Source of the DNA: Cystobacterineae bacterium
Lineage (GTDB): Bacteria > Myxococcota > Myxococcia > Myxococcales > Myxococcaceae
DNA: 32,479 bases
Direction of reading: 5' to 3'
NCBI GenBank assembly: GCA_009781495.1
Contig: WQYA01000019.1
Span: 1 to 32,479 of the forward strand
The notes under the pieces are model-generated. The model worked only from the letters and a program-made list of their open reading frames with translations, was not told the origin of the DNA and did not search any database. The translations under genes were made by a program, and so were the position numbers. Position 1 is the stretch's first letter, and each line of letters opens with the position of its first letter. Shown here in pieces: positions 17,896 to 25,155 of the stretch.

Positions 17896-19287
17896 GTGTT
17901 TCGACGTTTTCAACGGTTTTATAACGCCATAAAGCTTTTGGCGGATGAGCTGGTCCTCATAGGCGCCTTTGCTTTGGCCTATGGCCTGAGGTTTCACGCG
18001 GGGTTGCCGCACGAGGCCATTCCTCCCTTTGAAGACAGCCTTTGGTCGCTGGGGGTAGTGCTGTTGATTTTCCCCCTGGTATTCAAGCAAATGCGTCTCT
18101 ATAGGACGAACCGTGCCCGTACGCACTGGGGGGAGGTAGGGGAAATTCTAAGGGCAACGGTAGTGGCTACGGTGGTATTGGTAACCCTCACCTATTTTTT
18201 TAGAGAGCGCTATTCCCGTATTACCCTATTGTTATTTGTAAGCTTAGCCTTCCTATTGCTTTCTACGCAGCGTATTTTATTTCGCTCCCTGCTGAACAAG
18301 GTGCGCCGCCGCGGCCATAACGTCCACTATGTGTTGATGATAGGCACCGGCGACTTAAGCCGGCAGGTGGTGAAGGTGCTGCTTTCGCACCGGGAGTTGG
18401 GTTTGCAGGTGAGGGGTTATTTGACGCACAAGCCGGAGGAGTTGCGAAGTCCGCCGTCCGGAATGCCCATTTTGGGCGGCATCAGCGACATAGGCCGTAT
18501 TTTGGATGAGCAGCAGGTGGACCATGTCATTGTGGCCTTGCCATTTGCGGAGCAGTCCGCTTTGGCGGAGTTAATGAAGCAGATGGCCCTGCGTACAGTA
18601 GACGTTAAAATAGTCCCCGACTTAGGGGAATACATGACATTAAAGGGGGGTTTTGAGGAGTTTGGGGGCTTGCCGATGGTGGCCTTGCAGAGTGCCCCGG
18701 TGGATGCGTGGAGCCGCATGGTGAAGCGCAGTGTAGACGTGTTGGGCGCTTTGTTGTTGTTGTTGTTGTTGTCGCCGTTGATGTTGTTGTTGGCTTTGTG
18801 GGTGAAGCTGGACAGCAAGGGCCCGGTACTCTACCGCCAGGAGCGTATGGGCATGGACGGCCGTCTGTTTTGGATGTTGAAGTTGAGGACGATGCGTGTG
18901 GACGCGGAGGCGGTGGGGGCGCAGATGACTTTGCCCAAGGACGCGCGCCGTACGCGGCTGGGGGGTGTGCTGCGCAAATATTCTTTGGACGAGTTGCCGC
19001 AGCTTTGGAATGTATTTCGGGGGGAGATGAGCCTCGTAGGCCCCCGGCCTGAGCGTCCCATATTCATAGAGGAGTTTAAAAAGCGTATTCCGCGCTACCA
19101 CTTAAGGCACATGGTAAAATCCGGTATGACAGGTTTAGCGCAGATAAAGGGTTTAAGGGGGCAAAGTTCCATAGAGGAGAGGATAGAGGCGGACCTCTAT
19201 TATATAGAGAATTGGTCCCCCTGGTTAGACATGAAAATATTGGTGCAAACCATATTAGGGGGATTTTTATCCAAAAACGCCTATTAA
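17896..19287 (+). CDS. Undecaprenyl-phosphate sugar phosphotransferase (WcaJ/PssY-type)
   Basis: Initiates glycan synthesis by moving a hexose-1-phosphate from a nucleotide sugar to undecaprenyl phosphate in the inner membrane. The 463-residue protein has N-terminal TMs (about 15-140), a CoA-binding-like Rossmann domain (about 150-260, HYVLMIGTGDLSRQVVKVL), one more hydrophobic segment (ALLLLLLLSPLMLLLALWVK), and the bacterial sugar transferase domain. That domain shows KLDSKGPVLYRQERMGMDG, LKLRTMR, YSLDELPQLWNV and MSLVGPRPERP. GTG 17896 is chosen because AGGAAA lies about 8 bases upstream and TM1 follows. It begins 12 bases after the glycosyltransferase stop. Glucose is the usual substrate, but this is inferred from the family. 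Confidence 0.93.
   Translation: MFRRFQRFYNAIKLLADELVLIGAFALAYGLRFHAGLPHEAIPPFEDSLWSLGVVLLIFPLVFKQMRLYRTNRARTHWGEVGEILRATVVATVVLVTLTYFFRERYSRITLLLFVSLAFLLLSTQRILFRSLLNKVRRRGHNVHYVLMIGTGDLSRQVVKVLLSHRELGLQVRGYLTHKPEELRSPPSGMPILGGISDIGRILDEQQVDHVIVALPFAEQSALAELMKQMALRTVDVKIVPDLGEYMTLKGGFEEFGGLPMVALQSAPVDAWSRMVKRSVDVLGALLLLLLLSPLMLLLALWVKLDSKGPVLYRQERMGMDGRLFWMLKLRTMRVDAEAVGAQMTLPKDARRTRLGGVLRKYSLDELPQLWNVFRGEMSLVGPRPERPIFIEEFKKRIPRYHLRHMVKSGMTGLAQIKGLRGQSSIEERIEADLYYIENWSPWLDMKILVQTILGGFLSKNAY
18751..18771 (+). repeat. Seven-copy TTG microsatellite inside the sugar transferase gene
   Basis: TTG repeated seven times in frame encodes a Leu stretch of the membrane segment before the catalytic domain. 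Copy-number change would alter helix length without a frameshift. Confidence 0.7.
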
Positions 19288-19300
19288 GGGGCCAGGGGGC

Positions 19301-19329
19301 TTGACGCCCGTGTCGCTTGGAGCTAGGAA
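19301..19329 (+). promoter_or_regulatory. Probable promoter of tRNA-Gly
   Basis: TTGACG (19301-19306), 17 bases, TAGGAA (19324-19329), with the tRNA starting 12 bases later. Confidence 0.55.
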
Positions 19330-19341
19330 GCAAGCCCTCAA

Positions 19342-19413
19342 GCGGGAATAGCTCAGCGGTAGAGCATCGCCTTGCCAAGGCGAGGGTCGAGGGTTCAAAT
19401 CCCTTTTCCCGCT
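19342..19413 (+). tRNA. tRNA-Gly (anticodon GCC), attachment site of the island
   Basis: 72 bases fold as a cloverleaf: acceptor GCGGGAA/TTCCCGC with discriminator T, D-arm GCTC/GAGC, anticodon arm TCGCC-TTGCCAA-GGCGA, T-arm GAGGG-TTCAAAT-CCCTT. CCA is not encoded. A P4-type integrase gene starts 178 bases downstream, so the 3' end of this tRNA is the likely attB/attL. Confidence 0.96.
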
Positions 19414-19433
19414 CTGGAAGAAGGTTTCAAGAA

Positions 19434-19478
19434 GTCCGTCAAGGTGCACAAGGCCTTGGCGGGCTTTGTTTTTTTGGG
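19434..19478 (+). terminator. tRNA-Gly terminator (left att side)
   Basis: GTCCGTCAAGG (19434-19444) pairs with CCTTGGCGGGC (19454-19464), followed by TTTGTTTTTTT. A similar hairpin at 32191-32219 lies at the far end of the island. Confidence 0.8.
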
Positions 19479-19532
19479 TGTTTTTGCGTTTGTGCAAGTC
19501 CATGGAGGTTCATTGACAGCCTGGAGCAAACA

Positions 19533-19579
19533 GGGGTAACTTTCAGGGGTAACCCGAAGCTTGCGAAAACTGTTACCCC
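19533..19579. repeat. Left GGGGTAAC repeats, candidate integrase arm sites
   Basis: GGGGTAAC at 19533-19540 and 19546-19553 (13-base spacing), with the inverted GTTACCCC at 19572-19579 just before the integrase start. CGAAAACTG lies between. The same words recur near the right end at 32078-32107. Position beside int and at both ends suggests arm-type binding sites and integrase autoregulation. Confidence 0.55.
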
Positions 19580-19591
19580 AAAACAAGCGCC

Positions 19592-20782
19592 ATGCCCCTC
19601 TCTGACACCGCCATCCGCAACGCCAAACCTAAGAGCAAGCCATATAAACTCTATGACTCTGGGGGCCTGTTTGTCATTGTTACCCCCGTTGGTGGCAAGT
19701 GGTGGCGGCTCAAATACCGAATAGAGGGCAAGGAGAAATTGCTTTCTCTGGGGACTTACCCTGAAACCAGTTTGAAGGAAGCTAGAGAAAAGCGTGACGA
19801 AGCCAGAAAGCTCATTGCTCAAGGCATTGACCCAAGCGTTCAGCGTCAGGCCAAGAAGGCCGCTGCCCAGGCTGAAGAAAAAAACACTTTTGAAATAGTG
19901 GCCCGTGAATGGGTTGCCAAGAGGAGGGGCTCATGGTCTGAGAGCCGTGGAAAGAGGGTTCTCGCATGGCTTGAAAACGACATTTTCCCCTTCATTAGAG
20001 GCAGAGTTATGGCTTCCATCACCGCGCCGGAACTTTTGGACGTGCTGCGGCGCATTGAGGCCAGAGGTGCTGTTTATGTTGCGCACCGCGCCAAGCAAAC
20101 CTGTGGCCAAATATGGCGCTATGCCTTCGCAACGGGCCGGGTAGAGAGAGACATTACCGCCGACTTGAAAGGAGCCCTGGCTCCAGCAAAGTCAAAAAAC
20201 TTTGCCAGCATTACGGAGCCCAAGGCTGTTGGCATTTTGCTGCGAGACATGGACGCATATGGAGGCTACCTCATTGTGCGGTTTGCTCTGCGCATGGCCC
20301 CCTATGTTTTTGTCAGGCCTGGAGAATTGCAACAAGCAGAGTGGACGGAATTTAATTTTGAGGGCAAGGAGTGGCGCATTCCCGCCGCAAAAATGAAAAT
20401 GAAGCAAGTGCACATTGTGCCGCTTGCGCGGCAAGTCATTTCAATGCTCCAGGAGCTTCAACCCTACACCGGCAATGGGCGCTTTTTGTTCCCATCCCCA
20501 CGAGCGAACAGTGCGCCTATTACAAAGGAGGCCTTGTTGGCGGGGCTGCGGCGGCTTGGCTACACCAAGGAGCAAATGACCGTCCACGGTTTCAGAAGCA
20601 TGGCGTCCACTCTTTTGAATGAAAAAGGCTTCAACCGAGATTGGATAGAGAGGCAACTTGCGCACGGAGACCGGGACGGTGTTCGCGCTGCATACAATTA
20701 TGCCGAGTACCTTCCCGAGCGCCGCAAAATGATGCAGTGGTGGGCGGATTATTTGGATGAGTTGAGGAAGAAGAAGGAGTGA
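19592..20782 (+). CDS. int: P4-type tyrosine recombinase (integrase)
   Basis: Catalyses integration and excision at the tRNA-Gly site. The 396-residue protein has the N-terminal arm-binding DUF4102 domain (about 1-90: LSDTAIRNAKPKSKPYKLYD, GLFVIVTP, WWRLKYR, LSLGTYPETSLKEAREKRD). A core-binding domain (about 95-190) and catalytic domain follow. Catalytic residues visible are Arg in FVRPGELQ, HGFR (HxxR), the His of QLAHGDRDGVRAAYNYAEY, and the probable nucleophile Tyr in that last segment. ATG 19592 has no strong ribosome site and lies 12 bases after the GTTACCCC repeat, consistent with autoregulated expression. The next gene starts five bases after its stop. Confidence 0.95.
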   Translation: MPLSDTAIRNAKPKSKPYKLYDSGGLFVIVTPVGGKWWRLKYRIEGKEKLLSLGTYPETSLKEAREKRDEARKLIAQGIDPSVQRQAKKAAAQAEEKNTFEIVAREWVAKRRGSWSESRGKRVLAWLENDIFPFIRGRVMASITAPELLDVLRRIEARGAVYVAHRAKQTCGQIWRYAFATGRVERDITADLKGALAPAKSKNFASITEPKAVGILLRDMDAYGGYLIVRFALRMAPYVFVRPGELQQAEWTEFNFEGKEWRIPAAKMKMKQVHIVPLARQVISMLQELQPYTGNGRFLFPSPRANSAPITKEALLAGLRRLGYTKEQMTVHGFRSMASTLLNEKGFNRDWIERQLAHGDRDGVRAAYNYAEYLPERRKMMQWWADYLDELRKKKE

Positions 20783-20787
20783 GAACC

Positions 20788-21420
20788 ATGAAAAAATACA
20801 TCACCCTAAAAGAGGCCATGCAGAGAAAACGCATTCGTGCTGAGCAAATGTGGAGGCTGATTGAAAAAGAAGGGAAATGGGTGCCTCTCTTTGACAAGAA
20901 TCACAAACTTCTTCGTTTTGACGAAATTCGAGAGCGTGTCAACAGCGTGGCTGAAAAGCTTAGAAAAGAACATGGTCCTTTAGAGGTGGGTGGATACGCA
21001 GGCAGTCTTTTTATGTCCTCGCTTATGGAGTTTTTTTTGATTCACACCGACGACCTAGAAAGATTATGCACACCTGGAACGCCTTTCTCAACTGCACGGT
21101 TTTCGCTTGCTGAGCAAAGGGACTGGGAACACCGTTTTCTTCCCTATCCACCCCCCTCAAGCGGTAGCGAAGAAAAGCCTTGTGTACGTATCTCTACTGA
21201 GCCTTGGGCTGCCAAAACCCACTCGAAAATTCGTGATGAGATGCGGGCCGAGGGTAGCAGTGAAGCTGCTATAGCCTGCGTTCTTTACAAATGTGGGGCC
21301 GACAAAACAAAGATAGGTCGCCTTCTTCACAAAAAAAGAGGCATGGAAGAAAGCACATATAAAAAACATGGGGACAAGCTTTTAAAGGAAGCTGAAAGGT
21401 TGAACATTCAAGCTGACTAA
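20788..21420 (+). CDS. Island protein of unknown function with possible HTH segments
   Basis: A 210-residue protein directly downstream of int; AAGGAG (20774-20779) lies inside the end of int, so translation is coupled. The N-terminus (YITLKEAMQRKRIRAEQMWR) has the look of a MerR/AlpA-like winged helix, but the match is weak. The C-terminal ~70 residues (SSEAAIACVLYKCGADKTKI, GRLLHKKRG, ESTYKKHGDKLLKEAERL) could form a second DNA-binding helical bundle. The middle is proline-rich. I do not recognise a family. Its place between int and alpA suggests a role in excision, regulation or replication of the island. Confidence 0.7.
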   Translation: MKKYITLKEAMQRKRIRAEQMWRLIEKEGKWVPLFDKNHKLLRFDEIRERVNSVAEKLRKEHGPLEVGGYAGSLFMSSLMEFFLIHTDDLERLCTPGTPFSTARFSLAEQRDWEHRFLPYPPPSSGSEEKPCVRISTEPWAAKTHSKIRDEMRAEGSSEAAIACVLYKCGADKTKIGRLLHKKRGMEESTYKKHGDKLLKEAERLNIQAD

Positions 21421-21481
21421 CAGACGCCTGCTTTCCCGACTTTCCCGTTTCGTTCCCAGACAATTCCCGCCCGCCTGTGGC

Positions 21482-21515
21482 CTCCTAGGTTCATTCATTT
21501 ACCTAGGAGTTTTTT
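21482..21515 (+). promoter_or_regulatory. Hairpin with T-tract enclosing the alpA ribosome-binding site
   Basis: CTCCTAGGT (21482-21490) pairs perfectly with ACCTAGGAG (21501-21509), a 9-bp stem with a 10-base loop, then six T and the ATG at 21516. The AGGAG in the 3' arm (21505-21509) is the only ribosome site for alpA. The element therefore looks like an intrinsic terminator and a Shine-Dalgarno sequestering hairpin at once. Confidence 0.7.
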
Positions 21516-21734
21516 ATGTCCAATGTTGTTGAGAATCTGCCCGCCACTGGCTTTTTGCGCTTGAAACAAGTCCTCAAATTTATCCCCGTCAGAAAAACGA
21601 AATGGTACCAAGGAGTCAAAAGCGGTGAATACCCTCGCCCTGTAGCCTTGGGGTCGCGCTGTGTTGCCTATCGCGCCGAAGACATCCGCGCTCTCATTGA
21701 GCGCCTGGGTGCACAGGCTTCCAGAGAGAAATGA
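21516..21734 (+). CDS. alpA: AlpA-family regulator / excisionase-like protein
   Basis: A 72-residue winged-helix DNA-binding protein. The sequence GFLRLKQVLKFIPVRKTKWY, QGVKSGEYPRPVALGSRCVAY and RAEDIRALIERL matches the AlpA/MerR-like phage regulator pattern. Such proteins activate int or control the replication operon in P4-like satellites and PICIs. ATG 21516 follows an AGGAG held inside a hairpin, so its translation is probably gated. The stop overlaps the start of the next gene (ATGA at 21731). A derepression role is inferred from the family. Confidence 0.88.
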   Translation: MSNVVENLPATGFLRLKQVLKFIPVRKTKWYQGVKSGEYPRPVALGSRCVAYRAEDIRALIERLGAQASREK

Positions 21735-22480
21735 GGGCTGCCATGTCAGAAAAACAAAGCCCCCGGCAGCAACCGAGGGCGAGAAAACAAAACAAGTGTG
21801 CGCAAACTATATCTCAGCCTGTCAAGAGGCGCAAGCCTACCATTGTGGATTGCGAGAATGCGCTTGACAGGCTGGCCAATGCTTCTCCTTCGGAAGTTGC
21901 CACAGCGTTGAGCGTTGCTGCCGCTGAACTTAAGCAGGCCGAGGGCGAAGCATGGCAGGAGAAAGCGCAACAAACGCTTCTTCAGGTGGCAAAAGGTTCA
22001 GAAGTCGAAGCGCCAGCGGCCCAACAAATTATTGAAGACGGGTTCAGGTGTGAAGCCCACCCAGACGGGCGCTTTTCTCTGGAGAGCGATGGGTTGTGGT
22101 TTACGGAACTCAAAGAGAATAGCGACCCTAAGCGAACATGGTTGGGGCCACCGCTGCTTGTTCTTGGGCAAACCAGAGACGAACAAAGCAAGGAATGGGG
22201 GCTGCTGCTCAAATGGTTCGACCCGGACGGAAAACCACACACTTGGGCCATGCCTAAAAGCCTTCTGGTTGGAAAAGACAGGGCTGCCTGGCTTGGTCGC
22301 CTGGTTGGCGAGGGGTGGTGTGCTGCGCCAGGGCAAAACGAGCAACGGCTGCTGGCCATATACTTGATGACCCATAAAACCAACCAGCGTGTGCGTTGCG
22401 TACCCAAAACTGGATGGTGCGGAGACGCATTTGTTTTTCCAGATGGTGTTGTTTTTGCTGGAACCAATGAGGAGCCTTAA
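21731..22480 (+). CDS. DUF927 replication-type protein, N-terminal half
   Basis: The 249-residue product has a basic, disordered start (residues 1-40), a helical middle and a C-terminal region with LLLKWFDPDGKPHTWAMPKS, GEGWCAAPGQ, LLAIYL and VPKTGWCGDAFVFPDGVVFA. This is the opening part of the DUF927 domain that normally continues into a P-loop ATPase. Here the frame stops at TAA 22478-22480 and the ATPase half is read from a separate ATG two bases later. ATG 21731 overlaps the alpA stop; ATG 21743 is an alternative. It presumably forms a complex with the next product in island replication. DUF927 identification is from memory of the family. Confidence 0.75.
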   Translation: MRAAMSEKQSPRQQPRARKQNKCAQTISQPVKRRKPTIVDCENALDRLANASPSEVATALSVAAAELKQAEGEAWQEKAQQTLLQVAKGSEVEAPAAQQIIEDGFRCEAHPDGRFSLESDGLWFTELKENSDPKRTWLGPPLLVLGQTRDEQSKEWGLLLKWFDPDGKPHTWAMPKSLLVGKDRAAWLGRLVGEGWCAAPGQNEQRLLAIYLMTHKTNQRVRCVPKTGWCGDAFVFPDGVVFAGTNEEP

Positions 22481-22481
22481 C

Positions 22482-23936
22482 ATGCTAAAAAAAGAAGAAC
22501 CTGTTGTCCCAGATGAAGTTTTTAAGTCGGGCCAGTCGGGCGAGTCGGCACCCATGGAAATTACAGGTGTTTTGGCTGCCCGACACACCAAAACCGAGGT
22601 CGGGCCAGCCGGGCCAGAAAAAATTGTTTTGCAGGGCCAAAAGCACGAAAACCCCTACCGTATGGCTGGGACATTGGAGGGATGGCAGAAGACAATAGGT
22701 TTGTGGGCACAAGCAAACAGCAGGCTTATGTTTTTCCTAAGCGCTGCGCTCAGTGCTCTATTGCTGGAGTTGATGGGGGCAGAGTCTTGGGGAGTCAATT
22801 TGTATGGTGGCACCTCTTGCGCCAAGACAACGACGTTGCAAGTTGCTGCGACTGTATGGGGCAGTGGTGGATTAACGGGAGGCTATGTCAAGAGTTGGCG
22901 GTCGACGGACAACGGACTTGAGGGTGAAGCCGAAATGCACAACGACACGGCGCTATGTCTTGATGAGCTTGGACAAGCGTCGGCGCGCACACTCAATGAA
23001 GCCTCGTATATGCTTTTCAATTCCATGGGCAAAGGGCGAGCCTCACGAAACGGAGACTCAAAGCCCCGCAAAAGGTGGCGGACTGTTGCTTTGTCGACTG
23101 GAGAAAAAACGCTTGCTGCAAGGATGGCCGAAGAAGGCATGCGGCCCAACCCAGGCCAAAGCGTCAGGTTGATTGAATTACCTGCCGATGCCGGGAAGGG
23201 CCTGGGCGCGTTTGAAAACCTCCATGGCCATGCTTCTGCCCAGGAATTTGCAGACACAATAAAGAGTGCCGCAACCCAAAACTACGGACACGCTGGGCGG
23301 GCGTTTGTTGCAAAGCTGGTTGAGAACAAAGCCGAAATAACGGCATGGCTTCAGGGGTGGATGAGAAGCATGTTGAAAGAATTTTGTTCTGAGGGGGCGA
23401 CTGGACAGGTGAAGAGGGGGGCGCAGCATTTCATGTTGGCTGCTGCCGCTGGGGAGTTGGCTGCCAGGTTGAGTATTGTGCCTTGGAAGGAAGGAGAAGC
23501 TTTGGAGGCTGCCAAAAAATGTTTTTCTGCTTGGATAGCCTCACGCGGCGGAAATGAGAACGAAGCAGAAGAGGAAACGCGCATCGTGGGCGACGTGAAG
23601 CTCTTTCTTGAGATGCACGGCTCAAGTCGTTTTCAGCGTGTGGACGGCTCCATGGACGCTGTCGAAAAGACTGTTAACCGCGTTGGATTCGTCAAGACGG
23701 AAAGCGGGAAGACAACATATTATTGTTTGCCAGAAGCCTTCAAAAACGAAATTTGCAAAGGGCATGACTACAAACTTGCGCAGCGGGTGTTGGCCGAAAG
23801 GGGCATGCTTATAAAGGATGGCAAGAATTACACCGTGAAGCCTCCCCGCCTTCCAGAGATTGACCGGCAGCGGGTTTATGCGTTTGTCATGCCAGCGGAC
23901 GAAGAGCGGCCCGACTCGCCCGACTCTGGCTTTTGA
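22482..23936 (+). CDS. DUF927 ATPase / helicase-like protein, C-terminal half
   Basis: A 484-residue protein, probably an island replication or helicase-loading ATPase. After a Ser/Gly-rich leader (1-45) the conserved DUF927 core begins at NPYRMAGTLEGWQKTIGLWA, with SRLMFFLSAALSALLLELMG. The P-loop is LYGGTSCAKTTTLQVAA, where Ala stands in place of the usual Gly before Lys. Then come STDNGLEGEAEMHNDTALCL with Walker B-like CLDELGQ and SMGKGRASRNG. The C-terminal 150 residues include a winged-helix-like end. ATG 22482 has GAGGAG seven bases upstream and sits one base after the previous stop, so the halves are coupled. The leader is encoded by 9-bp GTCGGGC repeats. Confidence 0.82.
   Translation: MLKKEEPVVPDEVFKSGQSGESAPMEITGVLAARHTKTEVGPAGPEKIVLQGQKHENPYRMAGTLEGWQKTIGLWAQANSRLMFFLSAALSALLLELMGAESWGVNLYGGTSCAKTTTLQVAATVWGSGGLTGGYVKSWRSTDNGLEGEAEMHNDTALCLDELGQASARTLNEASYMLFNSMGKGRASRNGDSKPRKRWRTVALSTGEKTLAARMAEEGMRPNPGQSVRLIELPADAGKGLGAFENLHGHASAQEFADTIKSAATQNYGHAGRAFVAKLVENKAEITAWLQGWMRSMLKEFCSEGATGQVKRGAQHFMLAAAAGELAARLSIVPWKEGEALEAAKKCFSAWIASRGGNENEAEEETRIVGDVKLFLEMHGSSRFQRVDGSMDAVEKTVNRVGFVKTESGKTTYYCLPEAFKNEICKGHDYKLAQRVLAERGMLIKDGKNYTVKPPRLPEIDRQRVYAFVMPADEERPDSPDSGF
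22525..22616 (+). repeat. 9-bp GTCGGGC-type repeats, left cluster
   Basis: AGTCGGGCC, AGTCGGGCG and AGTCGGCAC lie in tandem (22525-22551), and GTCGGGCCA plus GCCGGGCCA at 22599-22616. They are in the orientation opposite to the GCCCGACTC cluster at 23909-24007, and the two clusters bracket the DUF927 ATPase gene. Confidence 0.65.
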
Positions 23937-24007
23937 CCGCCCGACTCGAAAAACGGCGCAACACCACGTAATTATTGCTTGCCCGACTCGCCCGCCCTGC
24001 CCGACTC
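23909..24007 (+). repeat. Five GCCCGACTC iterons, candidate replication origin
   Basis: Perfect 9-bp copies start at 23909, 23918, 23939, 23981 and 23999, with a degenerate copy at 23990. The spacings 21 and 42 are close to whole helical turns. They cover the end of the DUF927 ATPase gene and the 97-base gap after it. Repeats beside a replication gene suggest iterons of an origin; this is inference. Confidence 0.6.
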
Positions 24008-24033
24008 AAAAAACGAAGAGGGAGAAAGCTTTG

Positions 24034-24540
24034 ATGAAGACAACAAAGCCAAACCCTCAGTCCCAGCCGGACCCCCAACCAGTTTTTCCCCGGCAACCCA
24101 CTTCCTGGCAGGGTGAAAATATGAATCCGGGCAACGGATGGTTTCCAGTTGGCGCGGCAGCCCACCTTGTGGGCATGGGGCTAACTTTGGAGCGAGACGC
24201 AGACGGCGAGCTGTTCTTGGGCGGCTTGCAGCATTTGTCTATTGAGGACAGAGCCCGCGCTTTGCAGACTGCCAAAGCAAACCGTCTCCTCATTTTGTCG
24301 GAACTGGAGAGGTGCGGGGGGACACTCTCCAACCCACTTGTTTTGCACTACCGCGCCCATTACCCCAATTATTTGGCACGGCTGCCAGAGATGTCCGGAG
24401 CGCGTCCGTGGGCTGAACTTCTGCTGCCGCTATCCCCCACACGCGAAAACAGAGGAGGGCATTCAATGAAAGTCCTCATAGACAGCCGAGAGCAAGCCCC
24501 ATTTGCCTTTGAGCACCAAAAGTATGCTGGACCTCGTTGA
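24034..24540 (+). CDS. Island protein of unknown function, frame runs on into the ERCC4 start
   Basis: ATG 24034 has GAGGGAG about 10 bases upstream. The N-terminal 35 residues are Pro/Gln-rich. The conserved-looking part is WFPVGAAAHLVGMGLTLERD, ADGELFLGGLQHLS, RARALQTAKANRLLILSELE, a mixed alpha/beta stretch I do not recognise. From about residue 145 the same frame passes through the ERCC4 start (ATG 24466) without a stop and ends at TGA 24540. The C-terminal 25 residues are therefore the ERCC4 N-terminus. Either this is a natural fusion plus recoding, or the original stop was lost. Its position between replication ATPase and nuclease suggests a DNA-handling role. Confidence 0.55.
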   Translation: MKTTKPNPQSQPDPQPVFPRQPTSWQGENMNPGNGWFPVGAAAHLVGMGLTLERDADGELFLGGLQHLSIEDRARALQTAKANRLLILSELERCGGTLSNPLVLHYRAHYPNYLARLPEMSGARPWAELLLPLSPTRENRGGHSMKVLIDSREQAPFAFEHQKYAGPR

Positions 24541-24940
24541 AGTCTGCGCGCTGCCTATAGGCGATTATAGCCTTGCTGGGCTGGCTGATAAGGTTGCTGT
24601 TGAGAGGAAGTCCTTGGCTGACTTGGTGGCATGCCTTGGGAGGGAGAGAGAAAGGTTTGAGCGTGAATTGCAGAGGGCAGCAGCTCTTGACGCCTTCGCC
24701 GTGGTGGTGGAGGCAAGTTGGGGGGAGCTGGCGGCTGGAAACTACCGTAGCCAATTGGACCCCCCCAGCGCTTGCCAGAGTGTTTTGACCTTCATGGCCC
24801 GCTACCATGTGCCGTTTGTATTTGCGGGAAGCCGGGCCAGGGCTGAATATGTCACCTGGGGGTTTCTAAGGCAGTACCTTGAGGGAGCCCGCAAGCGCTG
24901 GGGGAGCATTGTCAAAGCCCACGGGGAGGTCGCAGCATGA
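24466..24940 (+). pseudogene. ERCC4 (XPF)-type nuclease, frameshifted near its N-terminus
   Basis: ERCC4 nucleases cut branched or recombination DNA. The start MKVLIDSREQAPFAFEHQKY is in frame 1. The rest, VEVCALPIGDYSLAGL, VAVERKSLADLVACL, RFERELQRAAALDAF, VVVEASW, is in frame 2. Together they give the metal-binding pattern IDSRE, GDY and VERKxxxD of the family. Removing one C of the pair at 24532-24533 makes one continuous ~157-residue protein. So the gene carries a 1-base insertion, or uses +1 frameshifting at CGT-TGA. A start inside frame 2 (ATG about 24523) would lose the IDSRE motif. The stop overlaps an ATG that reads only nine codons. Confidence 0.75.
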
Positions 24941-25011
24941 GCAAAAAAACAGACGCCACTTCGTAAAATGGCTAAGCTGTTTGTTTTCCATAATTTTCCC
25001 GTGTGTCTGAG

Positions 25012-25155
25012 TCATTTTTTCTCCTCTTCTTCTTCCTCTTCTTCCTCCTCTTCTCCCTCCATGTTGTCGAGGAAGCGAATTCCCGACATGTCCCACTTTT
25101 CCTCTATCGTGAGTTGTTTCTCATCGTCTTTTTCGACCAATTCTTGCTTTTTCAT
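25012..25155 (-). CDS. Small hyperacidic protein (47 aa)
   Basis: Read on the minus strand, ATG 25155 overlaps the stop of the preceding small gene (ATGA), and GAGGA lies 6 bases upstream. The product begins MKKQELVEKDDEKQLTIEEK, continues WDMSGIRFLDNMEG, then has an uninterrupted run of eleven Glu before KK. No family is recognised. Glu runs occur in DNA-mimic or antitoxin-like proteins, but nothing here proves such a role. On the opposite strand the same DNA reads as a poly-Ser frame, which is an antisense artefact. Confidence 0.55.
   Translation of the reverse strand: MKKQELVEKDDEKQLTIEEKWDMSGIRFLDNMEGEEEEEEEEEEEKK

Noticed and set aside
22525-24007. CRISPR array from the spaced 9-bp repeats
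   Set aside because: Repeats are only 9 bp, spacing is irregular (9-42) and no cas genes are present; iterons fit better.
24937-24966. ATG overlapping the ERCC4 stop, nine codons long
   Set aside because: Too short to be a gene. It may be the start of a lost gene, but nothing downstream continues it.
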